From assembly GCA_018608045.1 (NCBI GenBank), contig JABBAI010000075.1, forward strand, positions 1-43,519: DNA of 43,519 nt, written 5' to 3'. This stretch comes from Octadecabacter sp. (GTDB lineage Bacteria > Pseudomonadota > Alphaproteobacteria > Rhodobacterales > Rhodobacteraceae). Below the pieces are notes generated by a model. The model made no database searches, was not told the origin of the DNA, and saw nothing but the letters and a program-made list of their open reading frames with translations. How positions within the stretch are numbered: the first letter of the stretch is position 1; every line of letters starts with the position of its first letter. A program made the position numbers and the translations under genes. Below, piece by piece: positions 16,932 to 26,675 of this stretch.

Positions 16932-18950
16932 ATGGATTTATCGAGACTACTTCGCCCTAAAAGCGTGGCGATCATCGGTGGTGGTACGTGGTGCCACGCC
17001 GTCACACAACAGCTTATCAAAACGGGTTTCAGCGGTAAAATTTGGCCGGTTCATCCCCGTGCAGAAGACATCTGCGGACTAAAAGCGTATCCCACTGCAA
17101 TTGACCTGCCCGGTGTGCCAGATGCGACTTTTATCGGCATCAATCGGGATGCTACCATTGGTGCCGTAGAACGGCTCGCGCGAATGGGCGCTGGTGGTGC
17201 TGTGTGTTTTGCCAGCGGCTTCGGTGAAACGGCAGATGGCCAAGATGCAAATTCCCGATTGCTCAAAGCGGCTGGCGACATGCCGATACTCGGGCCAAAT
17301 TGCTACGGCATGATCAACGCACTTGATGGGGTGTCTCTCTGGCCTGATCAACACGGGTGCTTGCCAGTTGAAAGTGGTGTCGCGATCCTGACGCAAAGCT
17401 CCAACATTGCCATTAACCTGACGATGCAAAAACGCGGCCTGCCTATTGCCTACGTCGTTACCTGCGGAAATCAGGCGCAGCTGTCAGAGGCCGAGATCGC
17501 CGACGCGCTGTTAGACGACCCACGTGTAACTGCAATTGGCCTTCACATCGAAGGATTTTTAGATTTGCCCGCGTGGCAAGCCTTCGCTCGAAAGGCGGAG
17601 GCGAAAAACATCCCGCTTGTCGCGTTGAAAGTCGGAAAATCCCAAGAGGCGCGTTCGGCAACCGTGTCGCACACCGCGTCTTTGGCCGGCAGCGATGCAG
17701 GCGCACAATCACTTTTGGACCACCTTGGTATCGCGCGGGTCGACGATTTGCCGACTTTGATCGAAACCCTGAAAATTATGCATGTCGCAGGGCCGCTGCT
17801 ATCAGGCAAAATTGCCTCCATCAGCTGTTCGGGAGGTGAGGCAAGCCTGATCGCCGATTTAGCCCATGACACGGACCTGATCTTTCCTATGCTCACCAAA
17901 AGACAGTCCAAGGCGCTGTCTGATGCGTTAGGTCCCAAAGTCGCGCTCGCAAACCCTCTCGACTATCACACGTATATCTGGCGCGATGCAGTGGCAATGA
18001 CACAGGCATTTTCTGCCATGATAGACTCTAATTTGGCGATGACGTTTCTGATCGTCGACTTTCCACGCGGTGATATTTGCGACGACAGTGATTGGGAATG
18101 CGCCATTGTCGCAGCGCTTGAAACGCGCGCCACAACGAACGCCAATATCGCCATGGTCGCGACACTTCCTGAATTGATGCCGGAACACATTGCAACGCGA
18201 TTGATGCAGGGTGGTATTATCCCCCTCAACGGATTGGCCGAGGCTTTGGCCGCTACTGAGGCTGCACAAGCACGCAGCCCCGCTCAGGAAGACATCATCG
18301 TTCCTGCGCCCACCCAAACCTCAGACTTAGTCGCCGAAGACGCCGCGAAGACCGCACTGACGGAATTTGGAATCTCTATTCCTGCTCATAAACCTGGTAG
18401 TCTGGAAGACCTTGTGCAATGGACAGCCACTACAAAGGGCCCGTTCGTTCTGAAAACAACAGGCGTTGCCCACAAGTCGGAAAGCGGCGGCGTGGCCTTG
18501 TCCCTCACCAACAGCGACGCCGTCAGAGCAGCCGGGGCAAACATGCAAGGCGATACCTTCCTGATTGAAGAAATGATTGAAGGCACAATCGCCGAACTTC
18601 TTGTTGGTGTTGTCAAAGATCCGGCACATGGATTTATAATGACGATCGCTGCTGGTGGCATTTTCGCTGAAATCGTTCAAGATCAGGTGTCGATGCTACT
18701 GCCAGCGTCTAAAGGACGGCTGAAACAGGCTCTAACTCGCCTGAAAATAGCGAAAATACTAATGGGATATCGCAATCAGCCGGCTGCGGACCTCGATCAG
18801 ATCATCACCGCTATCGATGCGGTTCAATCCTACGTCCTCGCGAACCTCGAAACCGTTGAGGAAGTCGAGGTCAATCCCCTCATCGTGACCCAAGAACGTG
18901 CCATTGCCGTCGATGCCCTCATAAGGAAACGCCATGACCAATCCCATTAA
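16932..18950 (+). CDS. ADP-forming acyl-CoA synthetase (acetate-CoA ligase family)
   Basis: This 672-aa NDP-forming ligase activates an acid with CoA and ATP through a phosphohistidine. Domains in order are: a CoA-binding Rossmann domain (about 1-130, LRPKSVAIIGG), a succinyl-CoA-synthetase-like region with catalytic VSHTASLAGSD (His247), and a C-terminal ATP-grasp domain (about 450-670, GPFVLKTTGVAHKSESGGV and EVEVNPLIV). The fused order matches single-chain bacterial enzymes. It starts 2 bp after the dehydrogenase stop and its end overlaps the crotonase start by 17 bp. Cargo acid unknown. Confidence 0.92.
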   Translation: MDLSRLLRPKSVAIIGGGTWCHAVTQQLIKTGFSGKIWPVHPRAEDICGLKAYPTAIDLPGVPDATFIGINRDATIGAVERLARMGAGGAVCFASGFGETADGQDANSRLLKAAGDMPILGPNCYGMINALDGVSLWPDQHGCLPVESGVAILTQSSNIAINLTMQKRGLPIAYVVTCGNQAQLSEAEIADALLDDPRVTAIGLHIEGFLDLPAWQAFARKAEAKNIPLVALKVGKSQEARSATVSHTASLAGSDAGAQSLLDHLGIARVDDLPTLIETLKIMHVAGPLLSGKIASISCSGGEASLIADLAHDTDLIFPMLTKRQSKALSDALGPKVALANPLDYHTYIWRDAVAMTQAFSAMIDSNLAMTFLIVDFPRGDICDDSDWECAIVAALETRATTNANIAMVATLPELMPEHIATRLMQGGIIPLNGLAEALAATEAAQARSPAQEDIIVPAPTQTSDLVAEDAAKTALTEFGISIPAHKPGSLEDLVQWTATTKGPFVLKTTGVAHKSESGGVALSLTNSDAVRAAGANMQGDTFLIEEMIEGTIAELLVGVVKDPAHGFIMTIAAGGIFAEIVQDQVSMLLPASKGRLKQALTRLKIAKILMGYRNQPAADLDQIITAIDAVQSYVLANLETVEEVEVNPLIVTQERAIAVDALIRKRHDQSH

Positions 18951-19716
18951 AACACGCCGCGAAGGACCTATTCTTGAGATCACGCTGGATCGCCCCAAAG
19001 CGAATGCGATCGACCTCACTACAAGCCGTATCATGGGCGAGGTGTTTGCTGATTTTCGCGATGATCCAGACCTTCGTGTCGCCATTCTTACGGGCGCGGG
19101 CGAAAAATTCTTCTGCCCCGGGTGGGACCTTAAGGCCGCGGCAGACGGGGACGCGGTTGACGGCGATTATGGGGTGGGCGGCTTTGGCGGCCTGCAAGAA
19201 CTGCGTGACATGAACAAGCCGGTCATCGCTGCGGTGAACGGCATTTGTTGCGGTGGCGGTCTGGAACTGGCGCTGTCCGCCGACATCATACTCGCGGCAG
19301 ATCACGCCACCTTTGCATTGCCCGAAATCAGGTCTGGTACCGTCGCGGATGCGGCGAGCATCAAGCTTCCCAAACGCATCCCGTATCACATCGCGATGGA
19401 ACTACTTTTGACAGGCCGATGGTTTGATACGACCGAAGCCTTGGGTTGGGGTCTTATTAATCACACCCATCCCGCGAACGATCTGATGGCGCAAGCGTGG
19501 GACATGGCCCGCGTCCTCGCGTCGGGGCCGCCTCTCGTTTATGCGGCGATCAAAGACGTTGTGCGCGACGCGGAAGATTCCAAGTTCCAAGACACAATGA
19601 ACCGGATAACGAAACGGCAGTTGGGCAGCATTGATAGGCTCTATTCCAGCGAAGATCAGCTTGAAGGCGCCAAGGCCTTTGCCGAAAAACGTGATCCTGT
19701 TTGGAAGGGGCGTTAA
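18934..19716 (+). CDS. CaiD-like enoyl-CoA hydratase (crotonase family)
   Basis: This 260-aa crotonase resembles carnitinyl-CoA dehydratase CaiD of E. coli as I recall it, notably the [19 protein letters not shown] block, [20 protein letters not shown] and the C-terminal [13 protein letters not shown]. Both crotonase glutamates are present, in [12 protein letters not shown] and FALPEIRSG. The oxyanion-hole region is intact. With the preceding dehydrogenase and ligase it forms an activate-dehydrogenate-hydrate set. A carnitine, crotonobetaine or related quaternary-amine substrate is inferred from similarity only. AAGGAAA precedes ATG 18934. The stop overlaps aroQ's stop by 4 bp. Confidence 0.9.
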   Translation: MTNPIKTRREGPILEITLDRPKANAIDLTTSRIMGEVFADFRDDPDLRVAILTGAGEKFFCPGWDLKAAADGDAVDGDYGVGGFGGLQELRDMNKPVIAAVNGICCGGGLELALSADIILAADHATFALPEIRSGTVADAASIKLPKRIPYHIAMELLLTGRWFDTTEALGWGLINHTHPANDLMAQAWDMARVLASGPPLVYAAIKDVVRDAEDSKFQDTMNRITKRQLGSIDRLYSSEDQLEGAKAFAEKRDPVWKGR

Positions 19717-20147
19717 GCCAGCAACGTCGCCAAGCGGCGCAAGGCAAATCCGTATCCTTCAGTGCCAAGGCCCGCGATCACACCTTCAGCGCGACCTGAC
19801 ACATAGGAATGGTGCCGGAACCGTTCGCGTTTGTGTATGTTGGAAATATGGACTTCCATCACTGGACCCTCAAATGCGTTCAACGCATCAAGGATCGCAA
19901 CAGATGTATGGCTTAGTGCACCGGGGTTGATGACAATCCCAGCCACAACACCGCGCGCGTCCTGGATCCAATCCACAATCACGCCTTCATGATTGCTTTG
20001 GTGCGCTTCGACCTCAAACCCGAGGGTCGCACCAAGGTCCGTACAGGTCGCCACTACATCATCGAGCGTTTCGGACCCGTAAATTTCCGGCTGGCGCTGC
20101 CCAAGCAAATTCAAATTTGGACCATTGAGAAGGAGTATCTTTTTCAT
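19713..20147 (-). CDS. aroQ: Type II 3-dehydroquinate dehydratase
   Basis: AroQ converts 3-dehydroquinate to 3-dehydroshikimate in the shikimate pathway. The 144-aa length suits the small dodecameric type II enzyme. Motifs are [21 protein letters not shown] with catalytic Tyr, [22 protein letters not shown] and [17 protein letters not shown] with catalytic His and Arg. The start is ATG 20147, preceded by a weak site. A longer in-frame reading to 20408 overlaps the divergent SDR gene and is rejected. It is convergent with the CaiD-like gene. Confidence 0.97.
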   Translation of the reverse strand: MKKILLLNGPNLNLLGQRQPEIYGSETLDDVVATCTDLGATLGFEVEAHQSNHEGVIVDWIQDARGVVAGIVINPGALSHTSVAILDALNAFEGPVMEVHISNIHKRERFRHHSYVSGRAEGVIAGLGTEGYGFALRRLATLLA

Positions 20148-20220
20148 AAACCGACAATCGGTCACACGTTGCCCCTTGGCAAGCCCTTGCACGGCGCCGC
20201 AGCGTAGGTCACGAAAGGGC

Positions 20221-21075
20221 ATGACAAAAACACTACTTTCATTCGGCCACGGATATTCCGCACGCGCCCTGACCCGCCTTCTTTCCGATGACTGGCGCGT
20301 CATCGGCACCACTCGGTCCGAAGACAAGGCCGCAGAACTGATGGCGAGCGGAACCGAACCCCGCATTTGGCCCGGCGCGGACCTTACCCCTGCCCTGAAC
20401 ACCGCCACGCATTTATTGATTTCGGCGGGCCCGTCTGACGCTGGCGATCCCGTTCTAAACGAATTGCGCCACGAGATTGAGGCCCGACGCGAACAGTTCG
20501 AATGGGTCGGTTATCTGTCTACAACGGGTGTCTACGGCGATCACAATGGCGATTGGGTCGATGAAACCACGCCGCTGACACCCTCAACCAAACGCGGACA
20601 GCTGCGCGTGAACGCGGAGGCTGATTGGCAATCCCTTGATCTGCCCCTGCACATTTTTCGCCTTGCGGGTATCTATGGACCCGGCCGTGGTCCTTTCGCA
20701 AAAGTGCGCAATGGCACTGCGCGACGCATCATCAAAGAAGGCCAAGTGTTCAGCCGCATCCACGTCGCAGACATCGCGCAGGTTCTAAAAGCTTCGATCG
20801 ATCAGCCTAACGCAGGTGCGATTTATAACCTGTGCGACAACGACCCCGCCCCACCCGAAGACGTGATTGGCTACGCTGCTGAACTGCTCAATCTGCCAAT
20901 CCCGCCCGCGCAGGACTTTGAGACCGCCGATATGACGCCAATGGCGCGCAGCTTTTACGCGGAAAGCAAAAAGGTACGAAATGATCGTATCAAGGACGAA
21001 TTGGGCGTCGACCTAATCTACCCCGACTATCGCGCAGGACTTCAGGCACTTTTGGCAGCGGAAACAAATCCCTAA
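20221..21075 (+). CDS. SDR family NAD(P)-dependent oxidoreductase (YeeZ-like)
   Basis: This 284-aa protein has an N-terminal Rossmann segment ([17 protein letters not shown]) and an extended-SDR layout like E. coli YeeZ. The segments seen are [30 protein letters not shown] and [16 protein letters not shown], then [16 protein letters not shown]. The Tyr/Lys pair is not in the usual YxxxK form, as in YeeZ-type members. ATG 20221 follows GAAAGGG. No substrate is known. It begins 73 bp from the divergent aroQ start. Confidence 0.85.
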   Translation: MTKTLLSFGHGYSARALTRLLSDDWRVIGTTRSEDKAAELMASGTEPRIWPGADLTPALNTATHLLISAGPSDAGDPVLNELRHEIEARREQFEWVGYLSTTGVYGDHNGDWVDETTPLTPSTKRGQLRVNAEADWQSLDLPLHIFRLAGIYGPGRGPFAKVRNGTARRIIKEGQVFSRIHVADIAQVLKASIDQPNAGAIYNLCDNDPAPPEDVIGYAAELLNLPIPPAQDFETADMTPMARSFYAESKKVRNDRIKDELGVDLIYPDYRAGLQALLAAETNP

Positions 21076-21182
21076 CGCCTGATACGAACGCGGCAAAGCG
21101 TGCGGTTCGCTTCAACTTGTCACCATCCACTTGCCTACAGGGCTTTGTCACGCCATATCGGGAAAAAGGATGGGACAACGCT

Positions 21183-21983
21183 ATGACGCTCCGTGAAAAG
21201 ACCGCTGTATTTTTGGATGATGCAAGATTTCGCAACTTCATCATTGGCGTGATTATTTTCAATGCGATCATTCTTGGTCTCGAAACATCCAAACCGCTGA
21301 TGGCTGTTGCGGGGGACTTCATCCATCTTCTTGATCAGATTTGCCTGTATATTTTTGTGGCCGAGATCGCGTTAAAACTGTTCGCGCATCACTTCCGGTT
21401 CTTCCGGTCTGGCTGGAACCTATTTGATTTCTTCATTGTTGGCATTGCACTGCTTCCTGCTGCGCAATCGTTCTCTGTGCTGCGGGCGCTGCGTATTCTG
21501 CGTGTGTTGCGCATTATTTCAGCAACGCCGTCCTTGCGCCTTGTTGTCGAAGGGTTCCTCAGGGCGCTCCCCGGGATGGGAAGTGTCTTCATCCTGATGT
21601 CGTTAATCTTTTACATCGGCGCTGTGATGGCAACGAAACTGTTTGGCGCTGATTGCCCGACCTGCACACCTGACCAGGCGGCAAATTTTCAAGAATGGTT
21701 CGGCACGCTTGGCGCGTCCGGATATTCATTGTTCCAGATCATGACATTGGAAAGCTGGTCCATGGGCATCGTACGCCCTGTCATGGAGGTTTACCCGCAA
21801 GCCTATATATTCTTCGTGCCCTTCATCATGGTCACGACATTTGCAGTGGTGAACCTGCTAGTTGGTCTCATCGTGAATTCGATGTCAGAAACGGCGTCAG
21901 AAGAATCCAACGCAGCAACGGATGTCTACCGAGACGAAGTTCTTGCCCGCCTGACAGAAATTGAAAAACGACTGCCGAAGTAA
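21183..21983 (+). CDS. Bacterial voltage-gated sodium channel (NavAb/NaChBac family)
   Basis: This 266-aa protein is a one-domain, homotetrameric channel. S1-S3 lie roughly at residues 18-95. S4 carries a voltage sensor with Arg every third residue (LRALRILRVLR). The pore loop has the selectivity filter TLESWSMG (Glu190), identical to NavAb as I recall it. S6 (FVPFIMVTTFAVVNLLVGLIVNSM) is followed by a short C-terminal coiled coil (DEVLARLTEIEKRL). An unusual 12-residue segment DCPTCTPDQAAN lies before the pore helix (21651-21686). ATG 21183 fits the family start; the open frame extends to 21117. It is convergent with dxs. Confidence 0.95.
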   Translation: MTLREKTAVFLDDARFRNFIIGVIIFNAIILGLETSKPLMAVAGDFIHLLDQICLYIFVAEIALKLFAHHFRFFRSGWNLFDFFIVGIALLPAAQSFSVLRALRILRVLRIISATPSLRLVVEGFLRALPGMGSVFILMSLIFYIGAVMATKLFGADCPTCTPDQAANFQEWFGTLGASGYSLFQIMTLESWSMGIVRPVMEVYPQAYIFFVPFIMVTTFAVVNLLVGLIVNSMSETASEESNAATDVYRDEVLARLTEIEKRLPK

Positions 21984-21986
21984 CGC

Positions 21987-23894
21987 CTAGGCCGTCTTCC
22001 CAATCACATCGACACCCAGAACGCCAAGAACCTTGGCTTCAATATGCTCTGCATTCATCGCGGCGGAATTATACATATCGGCAGGGCTGGATTGGTCGAT
22101 AAAAATGTCAGGCAGCACCATGGATCGATATTTCAAACCATGATCAAACACACCCTCCTCCGCCAAAAGCTGCGCCACATGTGACCCGAACCCGCCAATC
22201 GCGCCTTCTTCGACGGTGATAAGCGCGTCATGGTCAGCGGCGAGTTTCAGGATCATGTCGCGGTCCAATGGCTTGGCGAACCGCGCATCTGCCACCGTCG
22301 GCGTGATACCCTTTGCGGCCAATGCCTCGCACGCCTTTTCAACTTCTTGGAGGCGCGTTCCAAAAGACAGGATCGCGACTTTCGATCCTTCACGGATCAT
22401 GCGCCCCTTACCAATCTCAAGCGGCTGCGCATCAGCTGGGATGTCCACACCAATGCCTTCGCCCCGCGGGAAACGGAACGCGATTGGGCCATCATCATGG
22501 GCAACAGCCGTCGCGACCATGCGCACCAATTCAGCCTCATCCGCCGCCGCCATCACGACAAAGCCAGGAAGGTTCGCCAGAAACGCGACATCGAACGATC
22601 CCGCATGGGTCGCACCATCGGCCCCAACCAGCCCAGCGCGATCAATCGCGAACCGAACTGGCAGGCGCTGGATCGCCACATCATGCACGACCTGATCATA
22701 GCCGCGCTGCAAGAACGTCGAATACAATGTGCAAAACGGTTTCATGCCGCCTGCCGCAAGGCCCGCACAAAACGTCACCGCGTGTTGTTCGGCAATGCCG
22801 ACATCAAAACAGCGCGACGCAAAGCGTTCCATGAATTTGGTCAGCCCCGTGCCGTCCGGCATTGCTGCGGTCACGGCAACGATCTTGTCGTCCTTCGCGG
22901 CAGCATTCACTAATGCTTCGGCGAAGACAGACGTATAAGATGGTGCGTTAGACACTGATTTTGCCTGTTTGCCTGTCACCAGATCAAACTTGCCAGTGGC
23001 ATGCCCACGATCCGCGCGGTCCTCGGCGTAGCCTTTGCCCTTCTTGGTAATCGCATGGATCAAGATCGGCCCTGTTGCGCGGGTTTTCACGGTCCGCAAG
23101 ACAGACAAAAGCTGCTCAATGTCGTGCCCGTCGATAGGGCCAAGATACGAAAAACCAAGTTCTTCAAACAGCGTTCCACCAACGGTCATATGCTTCAGCA
23201 TATCTTTGGCGCGCCGCGCACCTTCCTGAAATGGTTCGGGTAGGAACGATACCGCCCCCTTAGCCGCGGCCTTAAATTCCTGAAACGGATCGCCGGCATA
23301 CAGGCGGGACAAATACGACGACATCGCGCCAACGGGCGGGGCAATCGACATCTCGTTGTCGTTCAAAATCACGATCAACCGCTTCTTGAGGTGACCTGCG
23401 TTATTCAACGCCTCATATGCCATGCCCGCCGACATTGACCCATCGCCAATCACAGCAATCGCATCGCCGCCCTCACCACCAAGGTCGCGCGCTACCGCAA
23501 AACCAAGGGCCGCAGAAATTGACGTGCTCGAATGCGCTGCGCCAAAACAATCATACAGGGATTCAGACCGCTTCGTGAAACCCGAAAGCCCGTCTTTTTG
23601 GCGCAACGTGCGGATACGATCCCGCCGCCCCGTCAAAATCTTATGCGGGTAACACTGGTGCGACACGTCCCAAATGATCTTGTCCTTGGGCGCATCAAAC
23701 ACGGCATGCAACGCGACTGTCAATTCCACGACACCCAAACCGGCACCAAGATGACCACCCGTTTCAGACACCGTTGAAATTGTCTCAGCCCGCAGTTCAT
23801 CCGCGACTTTGCTCAGCTGCGCATCGCTTAACCCGTTCAGATCACTGGGTAGATCAATGAGGTCAAGATTGGGGGTGTGTGGTCGATCATTCAT
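21987..23894 (-). CDS. dxs: 1-deoxy-D-xylulose-5-phosphate synthase
   Basis: Dxs condenses pyruvate and glyceraldehyde-3-phosphate, using TPP, in the first step of the MEP isoprenoid pathway. The TPP site is clear: [17 protein letters not shown] and [14 protein letters not shown]. The second half has the transketolase pyrimidine domain ([18 protein letters not shown] with catalytic Glu) and the C-terminal transketolase domain ([17 protein letters not shown]). Length is 635 aa. It is the last gene of hdac-xseB-ispA-dxs, 13 bp after ispA, so two steps of isoprenoid synthesis are co-transcribed. Confidence 0.97.
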   Translation of the reverse strand: MNDRPHTPNLDLIDLPSDLNGLSDAQLSKVADELRAETISTVSETGGHLGAGLGVVELTVALHAVFDAPKDKIIWDVSHQCYPHKILTGRRDRIRTLRQKDGLSGFTKRSESLYDCFGAAHSSTSISAALGFAVARDLGGEGGDAIAVIGDGSMSAGMAYEALNNAGHLKKRLIVILNDNEMSIAPPVGAMSSYLSRLYAGDPFQEFKAAAKGAVSFLPEPFQEGARRAKDMLKHMTVGGTLFEELGFSYLGPIDGHDIEQLLSVLRTVKTRATGPILIHAITKKGKGYAEDRADRGHATGKFDLVTGKQAKSVSNAPSYTSVFAEALVNAAAKDDKIVAVTAAMPDGTGLTKFMERFASRCFDVGIAEQHAVTFCAGLAAGGMKPFCTLYSTFLQRGYDQVVHDVAIQRLPVRFAIDRAGLVGADGATHAGSFDVAFLANLPGFVVMAAADEAELVRMVATAVAHDDGPIAFRFPRGEGIGVDIPADAQPLEIGKGRMIREGSKVAILSFGTRLQEVEKACEALAAKGITPTVADARFAKPLDRDMILKLAADHDALITVEEGAIGGFGSHVAQLLAEEGVFDHGLKYRSMVLPDIFIDQSSPADMYNSAAMNAEHIEAKVLGVLGVDVIGKTA

Positions 23895-23907
23895 ACCGGT
23901 ACTTTCG

Positions 23908-24795
23908 TCAGTGCGTGCGGTTCACAACGAACCGCGCCGCGTCTTTCAAGGTCGCCGCGGCGTCCCCGTAAATATCTAGCGCATCACACGCCTCTTGGAT
24001 CAAAGAGTCAGCGCGGCGTTTCGCCCCATCAAGGCCCAGCAACGACACAAACGTCGCTTTGCCAGCATCGGCATCCTTGCCGACGGCCTTACCCACAGCC
24101 GCCGCATCACCCTCGACATCCAAGACATCGTCAGCGATCTGAAACGCGAGACCGAGTGCATCCCCGTAGGTGAGCAAAGCGCGCGTGTCATCCCCAGCCA
24201 GTTCGGCACCCGCCATCGCGGACCACCGGATTAACGCGCCGGTTTTGCCGTTTTGCACGGCCTCAATCTCGGTCAATGTATGCCCGCGAGTTTTACTTTC
24301 GGCTTCGATGTCTAACATCTGGCCACCAACCATACCCTTCCGTCCTGCTGCCGTCGCGAGCCCGTACACCAACCGACGGGACGCATCAGCGGGGCCAATG
24401 TCAGTGTGAGACAGCAATTCAAACGCAAGCGTCTGCAATGCATCACCTGCCAACACGGCCGTCGCTTCGTCCCATTTTTTATGCACTGTCGGCTGGCCAC
24501 GCCGCAGATCGTCATCATCCATACAAGGCAAATCATCATGGATCAGCGAATAGGCATGCAGACATTCAATCGAGAGCGCTGCCATGCTTGCTGGGCCAAT
24601 CTGGTTCCCATGCAGCCGCGCGCTTTCCAGCACAAGAAACGCGCGCAAGGCTTTTCCGCCCACAACTGCATATCGCATGGCCGCTAAAAGTTTGGTGTCT
24701 GGCGTGTCTGGAATCATCGCATGCAAGCATTTGGACACGACAGTCTGCGCCCGAAGCAAGGCTTTATCGAACGGCAAAAATTCTATTTCATGCAT
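23908..24795 (-). CDS. ispA: Polyprenyl (farnesyl/geranylgeranyl) diphosphate synthase
   Basis: IspA elongates DMAPP with IPP to farnesyl diphosphate. The first aspartate-rich motif is [17 protein letters not shown], of the longer DDx4D form typical of bacterial FPP synthases, and the second is [14 protein letters not shown]. Length is 295 aa. I prefer ATG 24795 over GTG 24798. It is placed between xseB (3 bp upstream) and dxs, a common order in alphaproteobacteria. Exact chain length (C15 or C20) cannot be settled by eye. Confidence 0.94.
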   Translation of the reverse strand: MHEIEFLPFDKALLRAQTVVSKCLHAMIPDTPDTKLLAAMRYAVVGGKALRAFLVLESARLHGNQIGPASMAALSIECLHAYSLIHDDLPCMDDDDLRRGQPTVHKKWDEATAVLAGDALQTLAFELLSHTDIGPADASRRLVYGLATAAGRKGMVGGQMLDIEAESKTRGHTLTEIEAVQNGKTGALIRWSAMAGAELAGDDTRALLTYGDALGLAFQIADDVLDVEGDAAAVGKAVGKDADAGKATFVSLLGLDGAKRRADSLIQEACDALDIYGDAAATLKDAARFVVNRTH

Positions 24796-24798
24796 CAC

Positions 24799-25035
24799 TT
24801 AACCATCAAGGGGCGCCGTGCCCGTTGGTTTACCGTCGCCGTCCAATGTCAACTTAGCGACCTTTTCTTCGGCCTCTTTCAACTTGGTTTCACAGCGGCC
24901 TTTCAGCAAAGCCCCGCGTTCATAAAGCGCGATGGATTCATCCAACGGGACCTCACCGCGCTCTAGCTTACCCACGACCTGCTCCAATTCGCGCAGCGCG
25001 TCCTCAAAGCTCATTTCTGCTAAATCTGCACTCAT
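24799..25035 (-). CDS. xseB: Exodeoxyribonuclease VII small subunit
   Basis: XseB (78 aa) binds several copies to XseA to form the single-strand-specific exonuclease VII. The family pattern is complete: MSFEDALRELEQVVGKLERGEVPLDESIALYERGALLKGRCETKLKEAEEKV, written here across residues 8-59. The ATG overlaps the deacetylase stop (ATGA). The following ispA start is 3 bp away. xseA is not in the window. Confidence 0.94.
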   Translation of the reverse strand: MSADLAEMSFEDALRELEQVVGKLERGEVPLDESIALYERGALLKGRCETKLKEAEEKVAKLTLDGDGKPTGTAPLDG

Positions 25036-25955
25036 CGCGCGCGCTCCTTCAAAACTTCAACGTGCGCACGAGCCGACCGGCCCAGCGCCTCCAAATCATA
25101 CCCACCCTCAAGCGCGGATACCACCCGACCACCGCAATGTTCATCCGCCAGATCGCACAGTTTTTGCGTGACCCACATATAATCATCCTCGTGCAACATC
25201 ATCCCCGCCAATGGATCAGCCGCATGTGCATCAAATCCAGCCGAAATCAGCAGAAGTTCAGGTTTGAACGCAGCAAGACGGGGAAACACGTAACGCTCAT
25301 ACGCCGCGCGAAACACCTTTGATGAACATCCTTCAGGCAGTGGAATATTCACGATATTGCCGACACCCGTTTCATGCGCCGCACCCGTCCCCGGCCAAAG
25401 CGGCATCTGATGGCTTGAGAAAAACAAAACCCGCGCGTCTTCTTCGACGAGGTCTTGCGTACCGTTGCCGTGATGCACATCAAAATCCACAATCGCGACC
25501 CGTTTCAGACTGTGAAACTCCAACGCATGCTTCGCCGCCACGGCAACCGACCCAAAGAAACAAAACCCCATCGGCGTTTCGCGTTCTGCGTGATGACCCG
25601 GCGGGCGCACAGCGGCAAACGCATTGCCAACCTCGCCTGACATTACTAAATCCACGGCCTTAACGACGCCGCCCGTCGCGCGATATGCGGCCTCCAATGT
25701 CCCAACTGACATATGCGTATCCGCATCCAAAGACCGCCATCCATCCGACGGGGCCGCATCCGCAATGGCCGTCAAATGCGCCTTAGGGTGGCACCGTAAC
25801 AAATCGTCTTCGGCTGCCATCGGTGCTGAAACAGACATCAGATCCAGCCCGTCCAAAGCGCCCAAAACCGCATCGAGCCGCGCCACCTGTTCAGGATGCC
25901 CTTGCGGCGTCACGTGATCGTAAAACGCTTTGTGTGTAATTAATGCTGTGGTCAT
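25032..25955 (-). CDS. Histone-deacetylase-family amidohydrolase
   Basis: This 307-aa Zn-dependent deacetylase belongs to the class II HDAC/acetylpolyamine amidohydrolase group. The metal and catalytic motifs are present: RPPGHHAERETPMGFCFFG (two catalytic His), IVDFDVHHGNG, SSHQMPLWPGTG, ISAGFDAHAADPLAGM and LEGGYDLEAL. Natural substrates of bacterial members are acetylated polyamines or proteins; which one applies here is unknown. ATG 25955 is preceded by AGGGGG. It heads the hdac-xseB-ispA-dxs unit, 14 bp after petR. Confidence 0.93.
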   Translation of the reverse strand: MTTALITHKAFYDHVTPQGHPEQVARLDAVLGALDGLDLMSVSAPMAAEDDLLRCHPKAHLTAIADAAPSDGWRSLDADTHMSVGTLEAAYRATGGVVKAVDLVMSGEVGNAFAAVRPPGHHAERETPMGFCFFGSVAVAAKHALEFHSLKRVAIVDFDVHHGNGTQDLVEEDARVLFFSSHQMPLWPGTGAAHETGVGNIVNIPLPEGCSSKVFRAAYERYVFPRLAAFKPELLLISAGFDAHAADPLAGMMLHEDDYMWVTQKLCDLADEHCGGRVVSALEGGYDLEALGRSARAHVEVLKERAR

Positions 25956-25969
25956 ACCGCCCCCTGAAA

Positions 25970-26671
25970 TCAATCCGGCGCGAGCATATATCCAGCCCCA
26001 CGCACCGTCTGTAAATACCGTGGCTGCTTTGGATCAGCCTCCAGCTTGCGGCGCAACCGCGTGATCTGAACATCAACAGCGCGTTCCTGCGCCTGCCCGC
26101 CAGACCGTCCCAATCGATCAACCAAATCCTCGCGCGAAATCGCCTCACCCGTGGTCGCGGAAAAGATTTTCATCAATTGTACTTCGGTTGCGGTCAGACG
26201 CACGATGTATTCGCCTTGCCACATCTCGCCGCGCTCCATGTCATAGCGCAACGGTCCAAGATGAAGGACTTTGGGCACAATCGCCTCCGCCTCGCTCGGT
26301 GGGACACGACGCAGGATCGAATTGATCCGCAACAATAGCTCTTTGGGTTCAAAAGGCTTGGCCAAGTAATCATCGGCCCCTGCCTCAAGGCCGGCAATAC
26401 GATCACCAGTTTCCGCTTTGGCCGTCAGCAGTAGAATTGGAGTATCACGGGTTTTGCGCAGATCGGCGCACAGCGTTACCCCATCTTCGCCGGGCATCAT
26501 CACGTCCAACACGATCATATCAAAATCAAGACCCGACAAGATACGTCGTGCATGGGCCGCATCACGCGCAGCTGTCACCAAGAACCCGTTACGAACGAGA
26601 AATTTCTGCAACAAGACGCGAATGCGTTCGTCATCGTCGACGATCAACAGATGAGGCTGGTCACTATACAT
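25970..26671 (-). CDS. petR: OmpR-family response regulator, PetR-like
   Basis: This 233-aa protein has a receiver domain (HLLIVDDDERIRVLL, phospho-acceptor Asp56 in MIVLDVMMPG, conserved Lys in YLAKPFEP) and a C-terminal winged-helix DNA-binding domain (RAVDVQITRLRRKLEADP...VRGAGYML). No histidine kinase is adjacent. The pairing with an upstream MarR gene matches petP-petR of Rhodobacter capsulatus, where petR lies upstream of the bc1 operon. Here petABC is about 20 kb away. The symbol rests on this context. petP ends 4 bp before ATG 26671. Confidence 0.9.
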   Translation of the reverse strand: MYSDQPHLLIVDDDERIRVLLQKFLVRNGFLVTAARDAAHARRILSGLDFDMIVLDVMMPGEDGVTLCADLRKTRDTPILLLTAKAETGDRIAGLEAGADDYLAKPFEPKELLLRINSILRRVPPSEAEAIVPKVLHLGPLRYDMERGEMWQGEYIVRLTATEVQLMKIFSATTGEAISREDLVDRLGRSGGQAQERAVDVQITRLRRKLEADPKQPRYLQTVRGAGYMLAPD

Positions 26672-26675
26672 CGCG

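Noticed and set aside
20148-20408. An upstream extension of aroQ
   Set aside because: It overlaps the divergent SDR gene; AroQ proteins begin at [11 protein letters not shown].
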